Source: an uncultured Bacteroidaceae bacterium
Lineage (GTDB): Bacteria; Bacteroidota; Bacteroidia; Bacteroidales; Bacteroidaceae
NCBI GenBank assembly: GCA_905234125.1
Contig: CAJOGQ010000004.1
Span: 1-56,722 of the forward strand
Length of the DNA: 56,722 nt
Reading direction: 5' to 3'
Of the stretch, positions 1 to 7,886 are shown piece after piece. The notes under the pieces were generated by a model. That model searched no databases. It was not told the DNA's origin and saw nothing but the letters and a program-made list of their open reading frames with translations. How positions within the stretch are numbered: the stretch's first letter is position 1; each line of letters starts with the position of its first letter. A program made the position numbers and the translations under genes.

Positions 1-9
1 ATTCTCCAG

Positions 10-60
10 CCACATTTTTTACTGCTCATGAGAAAACTGTAATCTGTAATCTGTAATCGA
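10..60. repeat. Heptamer repeat block, partial copy of the right-edge inverted-repeat element
   Basis: Three perfect tandem copies of CTGTAAT (37-57) follow the segment ACTGCTCATGAGAAAACTG (21-39). The right edge of the window has a nearly identical arrangement (56405-56443: ACTTGCTCATCAGAAAACTG followed by CTGAATT heptamers). I read this as the right half of a second copy of that element, cut by the window boundary. Confidence 0.6.
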
Positions 61-127
61 CAGGCAAAAACCCGAGAAGACCCGATTTCCAAAAAATAAA
101 AATATTTTGAAAATAATTGCCAAAATA

Positions 128-159
128 TTTGCATATGTCAGAAAAAAGTCGTACCTTTG
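128..159 (+). promoter_or_regulatory. Bacteroidetes-type promoter upstream of the small membrane protein
   Basis: TACCTTTG at 152-159 matches the -7 consensus TAnnTTTG, and TTTG at 128-131 lies 20 bp upstream, the expected -33 spacing. The transcript would begin near 166 and carry the GGAGCAR heptamer block in its 5' leader. Confidence 0.6.
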
Positions 160-177
160 CATCAGAAAAGAAAAAAA

Positions 178-205
178 GGAGCGGGGAGCAAGGAGCAGGG
201 AGCAA
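178..205. repeat. Heptamer tandem repeat (GGAGCRR)4
   Basis: Four consecutive 7-bp units: GGAGCGG, GGAGCAA, GGAGCAG, GGAGCAA. A C-rich block (CTCCTGCCCCCTGCCCC, about 250-266) lies on the other side of a short core and is a rough inverted counterpart. Confidence 0.85.
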
Positions 206-293
206 GAGAATACCTTGCAAACAGGCATCCACCTCATAGCACAACAAACCTCCTGCCCCCTGCCCCTAAATACTAAAACCAAAACTATCAACC

Positions 294-527
294 ATGAAAG
301 CACTCAACTCAAAAGAAATCATCGCCATCTGGTTCGCCATCATCGCGGCCTGCATCAGCATCACGGCGCTATGGATGCCTCCACAGGGCATCATCGACGA
401 AACGGTGCTCATCCTCATCGGCCAGCTCCTGCTCTTCATCGCCACCTTGGTGGGCGTGGACGGGGCACTCATGAGACTCTATCGGATGAAAAGGGGCACG
501 AAGGACGAAGCGGTACCCCCAGACTGA
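294..527 (+). CDS. Small two-helix membrane protein, possibly holin-like
   Basis: The 77-residue product has two hydrophobic segments, roughly residues 8-30 and 38-58, separated by a short loop with Trp-Met-Pro-Pro, and a basic tail (RLYRMKRGTK). This is the shape of a small holin or a similar two-pass membrane protein, but I recognise no specific family. No other phage gene is nearby, so a lysis role is only a possibility. A promoter sits at 128-159 with a leader of about 130 nt. The stop codon and the last codons run into the 22-bp tandem repeat that begins at about 526, so the repeat may have reshaped the C-terminus. Confidence 0.6.
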   Translation: MKALNSKEIIAIWFAIIAACISITALWMPPQGIIDETVLILIGQLLLFIATLVGVDGALMRLYRMKRGTKDEAVPPD

Positions 528-590
528 CGAGCCGGTAGCTCAAAGGCATTGAGGCCGAACCTCAAAGGCGTTGAGGCGGAGGCTCAGCAG
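526..590. repeat. 22-bp tandem repeat, left-edge copy
   Basis: Two full units with 22-bp period, 541-562 and 563-584, each starting CAAAGGC and containing TTGAGG, preceded by a partial unit (GACGAGCCGGTAGCT, 526-540). The same family is found at 56480-56580. The period is not a multiple of three, and there are no spacers. Confidence 0.85.
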
Positions 591-751
591 AAAGAATAAT
601 ACAAGTTTCGGATGTCTTGTTGCGCCGGTGGCGCCGAAGGCGGCGGCTTGCCGCAATAAAAACTTGAGAAACTTGAATAAAAATAAAAATTTCGCGCGAA
701 AATATGCGGGACGCGGGCACCCGATGTAGCTGTCCGTACAAGTCAAAAAAA

Positions 752-779
752 GTGAAAAGTGAAGAGTGAAAAGTGAAAA
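752..779. repeat. Heptamer tandem repeat (GTGAARA)4
   Basis: Four 7-bp units: GTGAAAA, GTGAAGA, GTGAAAA, GTGAAAA. A shorter trace of the same unit is present at about 56340-56353. Confidence 0.85.
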
Positions 780-845
780 ATCCAAGTTACTTCAACTCTT
801 AATTGTTTGGATCGTAAATTTTCTTATGGCAACAGAAAAAACAAG

Positions 846-873
846 TTGACAGTTGATAGTTGACAGTTGACAA
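846..873. repeat. Heptamer tandem repeat (TTGAYAR)4
   Basis: Four 7-bp units: TTGACAG, TTGATAG, TTGACAG, TTGACAA. The first three units recur exactly at 33129-33149, and the reverse complement of the unit (CTGTCAA) is present in tilS. Confidence 0.9.
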
Positions 874-1113
874 AGCTGACGCGATGCACGCAAGTAGGGC
901 ATCAATGAGAAGGAGAAGATTTGAAAATCGAGAAATGACAATAGTCGTTTCTCGATTCGTCGTTTTATCTTTTGTCGTTTTGCGGGCATTTGCTAAGTCG
1001 ATTCGGCGGCAAAGATAAGCATTTCTTCTTGATGAAAAAAGGAATCGGAAAGTTTTTGGGGTGAAACCATTCCTTTTATTCGGATTTCTTTCCTATGTTC
1101 GGAGAATTTGTTG

Positions 1114-1121
1114 TACCTTTG
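1114..1121 (+). promoter_or_regulatory. -7 box for aldA-lutABC
   Basis: TACCTTTG matches the Bacteroidetes -7 consensus. It lies 86 bp before the aldA start. The -33 element is weak (T-rich, around 1085-1092). A hairpin at 1037-1077 lies just upstream. Confidence 0.6.
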
Positions 1122-1207
1122 CAGCACAAATTCCAATGAATAAGGATATATCGCCCTTAAATAAGGCTAACTAACATTTTTATAACGAACAAAAACCAAT
1201 AACTTGT

Positions 1208-2644
1208 ATGAAAGAATTACAGATGTACATTAACGGCCAGTTCTGCGCAAGCTCGAATGGCAAGTGGATTGATGTGTTGAACCCATCGACCGAAGAAGTG
1301 ATTTCACGCCAACCAGAAGGCACCATCGAGGATGCTAACCGCGCGCTCGATGCGGCTCGTGCTGCCCAGAAGGCATGGGCAAAGACTCCTGCCATTGAAC
1401 GGGCTGGCTACCTGATGAAGATTGCCGCTGGCATCAAGGCTCGTGAGAATGAATTCACTGAGATTATCATGCGTGAGCAGGGCAAGACCCGCAACTGGGC
1501 TGCCATCGAAGTGGGCGCCACCATCGCTTACTTTGAATATATGGCTTCTTTTGCCCGCCATATTGAGGGTGAGATTATCCCCAGCGACCGTCCCAACGAA
1601 ACCATCCTGCTGACGAAGAAGCCGATTGGCGTGGTGGCTGGCATCCTGCCTTGGAACTTCCCGTTCTTCCTCATCGCACGTAAGGCTGGTGCTGCGCTCA
1701 TCGCCGGTTGCACCATCGTGATCAAGCCCAGCCAGCTGACGCCTGAGAACTGTACCGAGTTCGCCAAGGTGGTTGAGGAAGTGGGCTTGCCGGCTGGTGT
1801 CATCAATATTGTGACGGGCAAGGGTTCTGTCATCGGCAATGAGATGGCTGGAAGTCCGAAGATTGACATCGTCAGCGTGACGGGTTCTGTCAGCGCCGGC
1901 GAGAGCATCATGGCTGCCGCATCGAAGAACATCACGAAGGTGTCGCTCGAATTGGGCGGAAAGGCTCCTGCCATCGTGATGAAGGATGCCGATTTGGAAC
2001 GTGCCGCTCAGTGGATTGTCGATAGCCGTATCGGCAATAACGGACAGATCTGCAACAATGCGGAGCGTGTGTATGTGCAGAAAGAGGTGAAGGCCGAGTT
2101 CACGAAGATTCTCGTCGACAAGATGAAGGCCGTGAAGGTTGGCGATCCTTGTCAGGACGAATCGGTGGATATGGGTCCATTGGTGGAAGCCCGCGCGTTG
2201 GAGAGCGTGACGGAGAAGGTGGAACGTGCCATTCAGCAGGGAGCCAAGCTGCTCTGCGGTGGCCATCGTGTGGGCGAGAAGGGCTATTTCTATGCAGCAA
2301 CCGTGCTCGACGACTGCCGTCAAGACATGGACATCATCCATGAGGAGACCTTTGGCCCCGTCATTCCGCTGATTGAGTTCAGCACGCTGGATGAGGTGAT
2401 TGCTATGGCCAACGACTGTGAGTATGGCTTGGCCAGCAGCGTCTTCACCAACGACCTGAACACAGCCGTGAAGGTGTGCCGTGAACTGGAATTTGGCGAG
2501 ACCTACATCAACCGCGAACACTTTGAGGCCATCCAGGGATTCCATGCCGGCATGAAGAAGAGCGGCATCGGTGGCGCTGACGGCAAGCATGGTGTGGATG
2601 AGTATCTCGTCACTCACGTGACCTATTTAGACACTTGGGAATAG
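1208..2644 (+). CDS. aldA: Lactaldehyde dehydrogenase (AldA-type aldehyde dehydrogenase)
   Basis: A NAD-dependent aldehyde dehydrogenase of 478 residues, collinear over its whole length with the AldA lactaldehyde/glycolaldehyde dehydrogenase family as I know it from E. coli. Visible catalytic features are PWNFP with Asn150, Lys173 in VIKPS, general base Glu248 in LELGG, and nucleophile Cys282 in GQICN. It is expected to oxidise L-lactaldehyde, a product of fucose and rhamnose breakdown, to L-lactate in the cytoplasm. The lutABC genes follow at 10 bp and would oxidise that lactate, which supports the substrate. The exact aldehyde is an inference. No Shine-Dalgarno sequence is visible, as usual for the phylum. 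Confidence 0.9.
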   Translation: MKELQMYINGQFCASSNGKWIDVLNPSTEEVISRQPEGTIEDANRALDAARAAQKAWAKTPAIERAGYLMKIAAGIKARENEFTEIIMREQGKTRNWAAIEVGATIAYFEYMASFARHIEGEIIPSDRPNETILLTKKPIGVVAGILPWNFPFFLIARKAGAALIAGCTIVIKPSQLTPENCTEFAKVVEEVGLPAGVINIVTGKGSVIGNEMAGSPKIDIVSVTGSVSAGESIMAAASKNITKVSLELGGKAPAIVMKDADLERAAQWIVDSRIGNNGQICNNAERVYVQKEVKAEFTKILVDKMKAVKVGDPCQDESVDMGPLVEARALESVTEKVERAIQQGAKLLCGGHRVGEKGYFYAATVLDDCRQDMDIIHEETFGPVIPLIEFSTLDEVIAMANDCEYGLASSVFTNDLNTAVKVCRELEFGETYINREHFEAIQGFHAGMKKSGIGGADGKHGVDEYLVTHVTYLDTWE

Positions 2645-2654
2645 TGAAACATCC

Positions 2655-3386
2655 ATGAAGATAGGACTATTTATCCCCTGTTATGTTGACACGCTCTACC
2701 CAGAGGTGGGCGTGTCAACATTCAGGTTGTTGAAGTCGTTGGGGCTTGACGTCGACTACCCTGAACGCCAGACCTGCTGTGGTCAGCCCATGGGCAACGC
2801 AGGGTTTGAGCACATGGCTGTGCCTTTGGCTGAGAAGTTCGACCAGCTCTTTGCCCCCTACGACTATGTGGTGGCTCCTTCGGCCAGCTGCGCTGCCTAC
2901 GTGCGTTGCTTCCACCCCAATCTGCTGAAAGAACATCGATGTGAGACCGCCAGCAAGACGATGGATTTGGTGGAGTTTCTGCACGATGTGGTGAAGGTGA
3001 CCTCACTGCCTGCCCGCTTCCCCCACAAGGTGAGTGTGCACAACTCTTGTCATGGAGTGCGCGAGCTGGGGCTTTCCTCGCCATCAGAGCGCAACATCCC
3101 GCCCTACAACAAGGTGAGAGACCTGCTACGGCTGGTGGAAGGCATCGAAGTGGTCGAACCTGAGCGACCCGACGAGTGTTGCGGTTTTGGCGGCATGTTT
3201 TCCATCGAGGAACAGGCCGTTTCGCGTCGCATGGGCATTGACAAGGTGAAACGCCATATAGCCACAGGCGCAGAATATGTGACGGGGCCCGACTCATCAT
3301 GTCTGATGCACATGCAGGGCATTGCAGAGAAGGAGCAATTGCCGATTCGATTCATTCACATAGCACAGATACTCACAGCAATATGA
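2655..3386 (+). CDS. lutA: L-lactate utilisation protein LutA (cysteine-rich domain protein)
   Basis: The 243-residue product has two CCG domains: Cys41-Cys42 in TCCGQP and Cys175-Cys176 in ECCGFGG. This is the hallmark of the LutA/YkgE/GlcF-C family, which binds an iron-sulfur cluster. With LutB and LutC it forms the lactate oxidation complex that converts L-lactate to pyruvate. It begins 10 bp after aldA and ends in an ATGA overlap with lutB (stop 3384-3386, next start 3383), which suggests translational coupling. Length is typical for the family. Confidence 0.93.
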   Translation: MKIGLFIPCYVDTLYPEVGVSTFRLLKSLGLDVDYPERQTCCGQPMGNAGFEHMAVPLAEKFDQLFAPYDYVVAPSASCAAYVRCFHPNLLKEHRCETASKTMDLVEFLHDVVKVTSLPARFPHKVSVHNSCHGVRELGLSSPSERNIPPYNKVRDLLRLVEGIEVVEPERPDECCGFGGMFSIEEQAVSRRMGIDKVKRHIATGAEYVTGPDSSCLMHMQGIAEKEQLPIRFIHIAQILTAI

Positions 3387-4795
3387 CCTTACATTCCCAA
3401 AGAGCTGAGACATATCAGCAGAAACCAGAGGTCGTGGAACGGCACGACAAGACCTTCTTCGGAGTGCGGGAGAAGCGTGACCGCATGGCCAAGGCTTTGC
3501 CCGAATGGGAAGACCTGCGCAAGGCCGCCGATCAGATAAAGAGGCACACCGTCACCCATCTGGCCGACTATCTGGAGCAATTCGAACGTCAAGCCACAGC
3601 CAATGGCGTGCATGTGCATTGGGCAATTGATGCAGCGGAATACAACCAGATTGTCTATGACATCCTCTCCAGCCATCAGGTGAAGAAAGTGGTCAAGAGC
3701 AAGAGCATGCTGACCGAAGAGTGCCACCTGAACGAGAACCTGGAACAGCACGGCATTGAAGTGGTGGAGACAGACCTGGGCGAGCGCATCCTGCAAATGA
3801 TGAAGTTGGCACCCAGCCACATTGTCATGCCAGCCCTCCACGTTCATCGTGAAGAAATCGGAGACACCTTCCGCCAGCAAGGGCTCATGGAGCATATCGG
3901 CACATCGAAAGACTCTGGCGTGTCGGCCAATCCTGACGATCCCAATGACCCCACCTATCTCACATACGTGGCCAGGATGCACCTCCGTCAGCAGTTCATG
4001 GAGGCCGACGCAGGAATGACTGGAGCCAACTTCGGCATTGCCGAGACTGGCGACGTGGTGGTGTGTACCAACGAAGGCAACGCCGACATGTCCACCAGCA
4101 TCCCCAAGCTTCACATCGTGTCGATGGGCATTGAGAAGCTCATCCCCAACTACCAGGCAATGGGCGTTTTCCAGAGGCTCTTGGCGCGTTGTGGCACAGG
4201 TCAGGAAACCACCGTCTATACCAGTCACTTCCGTGGACCACGCCCTGGTGGCGAGATGCACATCGTGCTGGTCGACAACGGGCGCAGTCAGATATTGGGC
4301 AATCCTGAACACTGGCAGACCCTGAAGTGCATGCGCTGTGGAGCCTGCATGAACACCTGCCCCGTCTATCGCCGTTCGGCAGGCTACAGCTACACCTACT
4401 TCATCCCCGGCCCCATCGGCATCAATCTGGGCATGTTGCGCGACGCCAAGCAATACAGCGACAACGTGTCAGCCTGCTCGCTCTGCTGTTCGTGCGACAA
4501 CGTGTGCCCCGTCAAGGTTGACCTCTCCACCCAAATCTATCGATGGCGCCAACAGCTGGATTCCTTGGGCAAAGCCAGTCCGATGAAGAAAGCTATGTCG
4601 CAAGGCATGACCTTCCTGTTCAAGCATCCAGCCGTCTATCATGGTGCAGTCTGGATTTCCCCAGTCGTGAATTGGTTGCCCGCACCTCTCATCCAGCAGA
4701 AACTGAATCCGTGGGCATACGCACATCAGATGATGAAATTCCCCCAAAAGTCCTTCCACGAACTGTGGAACAAAGAATTGAAGAACGAAAAATGA
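3383..4795 (+). CDS. lutB: L-lactate utilisation iron-sulfur protein LutB
   Basis: The start at 3383 overlaps the lutA stop (ATGA) and gives 470 residues, the usual family length; an upstream start lies inside lutA and is rejected. The N-terminal two thirds is a LUD domain (for example GIAETGDVVV). It is followed by two ferredoxin-like 4Fe-4S motifs: Cys316, Cys319, Cys322, Cys326 (CMRCGACMNTCP) and Cys365, Cys368, Cys371, Cys375. A DUF3390-like tail closes the protein. It is predicted to carry electrons in the LutABC lactate oxidase. The gene ends in a second ATGA overlap with lutC. Confidence 0.95.
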   Translation: MTLHSQRAETYQQKPEVVERHDKTFFGVREKRDRMAKALPEWEDLRKAADQIKRHTVTHLADYLEQFERQATANGVHVHWAIDAAEYNQIVYDILSSHQVKKVVKSKSMLTEECHLNENLEQHGIEVVETDLGERILQMMKLAPSHIVMPALHVHREEIGDTFRQQGLMEHIGTSKDSGVSANPDDPNDPTYLTYVARMHLRQQFMEADAGMTGANFGIAETGDVVVCTNEGNADMSTSIPKLHIVSMGIEKLIPNYQAMGVFQRLLARCGTGQETTVYTSHFRGPRPGGEMHIVLVDNGRSQILGNPEHWQTLKCMRCGACMNTCPVYRRSAGYSYTYFIPGPIGINLGMLRDAKQYSDNVSACSLCCSCDNVCPVKVDLSTQIYRWRQQLDSLGKASPMKKAMSQGMTFLFKHPAVYHGAVWISPVVNWLPAPLIQQKLNPWAYAHQMMKFPQKSFHELWNKELKNEK

Positions 4796-5433
4796 GCAAC
4801 ACGAAAGAAACCATCCTGTCTCGTCTTCGCGACAACGTGAGAGAGACATACGACATGCCCGACCTCGGAGCGCTGCCCCCCATCACGTATGCAGACCCCG
4901 TGGCTGAGTTCAAGCAAAGAACCACAACCACCGCAGGAGCACATCTGATAGAAATGGTATCCGATGGCGATCTGAACGAAGCCATCAGGCAAGCCTATCC
5001 CGATGCCAAGATTATCGCCAGCAACCTGCCAGGCGTGGAAGCACAGCTGAATCCTGACACCGCTACCGTCGCAGAATTAGAACGGGTGGATGTGGGCGTG
5101 ATAGAAGGCAAAATCGGAGTGGCAGAAAATGCCTGTGTCTGGATTCCACAGCAGATGAAAGAGAAGGCCATCTGCTTTGCCTCACAACAGCTGGTCATCG
5201 TGTTGCGCGAAGCCGACATCGTGAACAACATGCATGAGGCATACGCACGCATCGCCTCTACCCCATCCTACTTCGAGCCCTACAAGTTCGGCACCTTCAT
5301 CTGTGGTCCCAGCAAAACAGCCGACATCGAGTCAGCCCTCGTCTATGGCGCACAGGCCGCCCGAGGAGTGACCATCGTAACCCTGCGCGACAAGGATGGG
5401 AAACTCCCCAACACCTCATATCAAGTACATTAA
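4792..5433 (+). CDS. lutC: Lactate utilisation protein LutC (LUD domain)
   Basis: The start at 4792 overlaps the lutB stop (ATGA), giving 213 residues. An earlier in-frame start inside lutB would add 83 residues that do not belong to the family. The C-terminal half shows the LUD fold pattern: AENACVW, a hydrophobic strand (QLVIVLREADIV) and the ICGPSKTADIE motif. It is the third subunit of the lactate oxidation complex. It is the last gene of the operon and faces glnN, with inverted repeats between them. Confidence 0.93.
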   Translation: MSNTKETILSRLRDNVRETYDMPDLGALPPITYADPVAEFKQRTTTTAGAHLIEMVSDGDLNEAIRQAYPDAKIIASNLPGVEAQLNPDTATVAELERVDVGVIEGKIGVAENACVWIPQQMKEKAICFASQQLVIVLREADIVNNMHEAYARIASTPSYFEPYKFGTFICGPSKTADIESALVYGAQAARGVTIVTLRDKDGKLPNTSYQVH

Positions 5434-5439
5434 ATTATT

Positions 5440-5474
5440 ATTGGTGTCCGCTAAAAGTTTTTGCAGACACCAAT
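5440..5474 (+). terminator. Probable terminator after lutC
   Basis: A perfect 9-bp inverted repeat (ATTGGTGTC at 5440-5448, GACACCAAT at 5466-5474) begins 6 bp after the lutC stop. No strong T-run follows, so efficiency is uncertain. Confidence 0.5.
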
Positions 5475-5504
5475 AAAAAGAAAAAGGAAAGATTACACAA
5501 AAGG

Positions 5505-5534
5505 ACTCCTCTTCCCTATCGGATGAAGAGGAGT
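5505..5534 (-). terminator. Probable terminator at the 3' end of glnN
   Basis: A perfect 10-bp inverted repeat (ACTCCTCTTC 5505-5514, GAAGAGGAGT 5525-5534) has the glnN stop codon in its loop. On the minus strand it is followed by CCTTTTGTG, a short T-rich tract. Confidence 0.5.
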
Positions 5535-7705
5535 TCTCTGTATTTAGGCAATGGCCATGCCTCGTCGTCCACTATCGTCTCGAGCTTGTCAACATGATAA
5601 CGGATTTCTTCCAAGAGAGGGGCCACTGTGTCGTGATAGGCAATGGCTTTTTCACGTTCTGACTCAATGCGATTGGCCACTTTACGTGCTTCGACCATCT
5701 TTTCCACATTCTCGATGATGAAAGTCTCGTGATCGGAGATGAGTTCAATTAGGTGAAGATTTTCCTTGGATATTTTCTGTGCCTTTTCGGCAGGGAAGAT
5801 ATCTTGCACCTTATGAACGTTTTCAATGAGAACAGATTGATATTTGGTGACCACAGGAATGATATGGTTGAGGCAGAGATCGCCAAAGATGCGCGACTCA
5901 ATCTGAATCTTCTTCGTGTATGTCTCCCACTTGATCTCGTTGCGTGCCTCCAGTTCCACACGTGTCATCACATGGGTCTTCTCAAACATCCGAACAGATT
6001 CCTCCTTCAAATAATTGTCGAAAACAAGAGGCGCAGAGGTCTCGCAATCGAGGCCACGCTTAGCTGCTTCCGCTTTCCATTCATCGCTATAGCCATTTCC
6101 ATTGAAGATGATGGGTTTGATATGCTTAATGTCCTCGCGCACCACTTTCAAAATGGCAGATTCTTTTGCCTCACCCTTCTGCATAAGGGCATCAACACGG
6201 GTCTTGAAATCGATGAGTGCTTCAGCCACTGCCGAATTGAGCAACAACATGGCAGAGGCACAATTGGCCTCACTACCCACCGCCCGGAATTCAAACCGAT
6301 TGCCCGTGAAGGCAAAAGGAGAAGTGCGGTTGCGGTCGGTATTGTCGATGAGTAGTTCAGGAATGGACGGCAAATCCAGCTTAAAGGCCTTCTTGCCCAC
6401 CATCGACAGGTTATCGTCGTCAGCTTTTTCCACATGCTCCAGCAAATCCGTCACAGTCTTACCCAAGAAAGAAGAGATGATGGCAGGAGGCGCTTCGTTC
6501 GCCCCAAGTCGATGAGCATTGGTAGCACTCATGATGGAAGCCTTGAGCAATCCATTATGGTCATAAACCGCCTTAAGTGTCTCGACAATGAAGGTGACAA
6601 AACGCAGATTGTCCATCGCGGTCTTGCCCGGCGCATGGAGCAGTTTTCCTGTATCAGTGGCCAATGACCAGTTGTTGTGCTTGCCAGACCCATTCACACC
6701 CTTGAAGGGCTTTTCATGGAGCAGACAACGAAAACCATGCTTGCGTGCTACATTCTTCATGATAGACATCATCAGCATGTTGTGGTCAACAGCAAGGTTG
6801 GTTTCCTCGAAGATAGGTGCCAATTCAAACTGATTGGGTGCGACCTCGTTATGACGTGTCTTACAAGGAATTCCGAGTTGAAGCGCCAGAATCTCGATGT
6901 CCTTCATGAACTCTTCCACACGTACTGGGATGGAACCGAAATAGTGGTCGTCCATCTGTTGGTTCTTGGCCGAGTCATGCCCCATCAGGGTGCGTCCAGT
7001 CATGACAAGATCTGGACGAGCGACATAGAGCGATTCGTCCACCAAAAAATACTCCTGTTCCCAACCCAAATTGGAAATCACTTTCTTCACATCCGGATAG
7101 AAATATTGAGCCACCGCCGTAGCCGCCTTATCAACAGCATGGAGCGCCTTCTTTAGTGGCACCTTGTAGTCAAGTGCCTCACCCGTGTAAGAAATGAAGA
7201 TGGTGGGAATCATCAATGTGTCGCCAATAATGAAGACTGGCGATGTGGGATCCCATGCGGAGTAACCACGTGCTTCAAAAGTAGAGCGAATGCCACCTGA
7301 TGGGAAAGAACTGGCATCTGGCTCCTGTTGAACAAGGAGTTTACCCTCAAACTCTTCCACCATGCCTCCCTTTCCATCGTGCTCCACAAAACCGTCATGC
7401 TTCTGAGCCGTACCTTCGGTAAGAGGCTGAAACCAATGCGTGTAGTGCGTCACACCATTCTCAATAGCCCAAGTCTTGATGCCTTGAGCCACCTCGTCAG
7501 CAATGGTTCGGTCGAAAGGTGCGCCATTGTCAATAACATCACACATTTTCTTATATACCTTGGCAGGCAGATACTTGTACATCTTCTGCTTGTTGAAAAC
7601 GTATTTGCCAAAATATTCACTTGGACGTTCCTTGGGTTGCTCCACATAGACGGGGGCACGCTTGAATGCATCGTCCACAACTTTGAATCTTAATCGTGCA
7701 GCCAT
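5516..7705 (-). CDS. glnN: Glutamine synthetase type III
   Basis: ATP-dependent synthesis of glutamine from glutamate and ammonium. Starting at the second in-frame methionine (7705) gives 729 residues, the length known for Bacteroides GlnN. The longer reading frame overlaps its own -7 box (7735-7742), so it is excluded. Type III features are visible: an N-terminal region with EYFGKYVFNKQKM, a central PSGGIRSTFEARGY segment, NEVAPNQFELAP, the KPFKGVNGSGKHNNWSL ATP-site region, and NRTSPFAFTGNRFEFR near the C-terminal part. It is transcribed alone and diverges from fbp. Confidence 0.96.
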   Translation of the reverse strand: MAARLRFKVVDDAFKRAPVYVEQPKERPSEYFGKYVFNKQKMYKYLPAKVYKKMCDVIDNGAPFDRTIADEVAQGIKTWAIENGVTHYTHWFQPLTEGTAQKHDGFVEHDGKGGMVEEFEGKLLVQQEPDASSFPSGGIRSTFEARGYSAWDPTSPVFIIGDTLMIPTIFISYTGEALDYKVPLKKALHAVDKAATAVAQYFYPDVKKVISNLGWEQEYFLVDESLYVARPDLVMTGRTLMGHDSAKNQQMDDHYFGSIPVRVEEFMKDIEILALQLGIPCKTRHNEVAPNQFELAPIFEETNLAVDHNMLMMSIMKNVARKHGFRCLLHEKPFKGVNGSGKHNNWSLATDTGKLLHAPGKTAMDNLRFVTFIVETLKAVYDHNGLLKASIMSATNAHRLGANEAPPAIISSFLGKTVTDLLEHVEKADDDNLSMVGKKAFKLDLPSIPELLIDNTDRNRTSPFAFTGNRFEFRAVGSEANCASAMLLLNSAVAEALIDFKTRVDALMQKGEAKESAILKVVREDIKHIKPIIFNGNGYSDEWKAEAAKRGLDCETSAPLVFDNYLKEESVRMFEKTHVMTRVELEARNEIKWETYTKKIQIESRIFGDLCLNHIIPVVTKYQSVLIENVHKVQDIFPAEKAQKISKENLHLIELISDHETFIIENVEKMVEARKVANRIESEREKAIAYHDTVAPLLEEIRYHVDKLETIVDDEAWPLPKYRELLFIR

Positions 7706-7734
7706 AATTTGATATCCATATTGCTTTTTGACTG

Positions 7735-7742
7735 CAAAGGTA
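7735..7742 (-). promoter_or_regulatory. -7 box for glnN
   Basis: The minus-strand sequence TACCTTTG lies 30 bp before the glnN start codon. Confidence 0.65.
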
Positions 7743-7860
7743 AGCATTTTTTGATTAGGAATGAGGTATCGGGTATAAGGAAATGTTACTTTTTTATAAA
7801 AAAAGCCCTATAGATGGAAAATAATTCCAGATTTCTGATGTCCAATTCCTAATTATTTCC

Positions 7861-7868
7861 TATCTTTG
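7861..7868 (+). promoter_or_regulatory. -7 box for fbp
   Basis: TATCTTTG lies 18 bp before the ATG at 7887. Its position rules out the upstream TTG at 7866 as the start codon. The leader is very short. Confidence 0.65.
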
Positions 7869-7886
7869 CCCCGCAAATACCTTTAC

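Larger units (their letters stand above)
591..1113. other. Repeat-rich intergenic region with hairpins, no supported gene
   Basis: This gap holds no convincing gene. It contains heptamer blocks at 752-779 and 846-873. A perfect 10-bp hairpin has arms at 926-935 and 948-957. A second hairpin has arms AAAAGGAAT (1037-1045) and ATTCCTTTT (1069-1077). A minus-strand match to the -7 box (TATCTTTG) lies at 1010-1017 and could drive a short leftward transcript, but the leftward reading frames here are largely translated repeats. Confidence 0.6.

Noticed and set aside
526..590. CRISPR array
   Set aside because: Units are directly adjacent with 22-bp period and no unique spacers; no cas gene is present in the window.
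540..989. Two leftward reading frames (81 and 65 codons) with a -7-like box at 1010-1017
   Set aside because: Their sequence is largely translated 22-bp and 7-bp repeats (for example CQLSTINCQL), with no conserved protein pattern.
1304..2617. 437-codon antisense frame inside aldA
   Set aside because: It mirrors codon bias of aldA, and its product lacks any recognisable domain.
3389..4453. 354-codon antisense frame inside lutB
   Set aside because: The sense strand has clear LUD and ferredoxin motifs; the antisense product is featureless.
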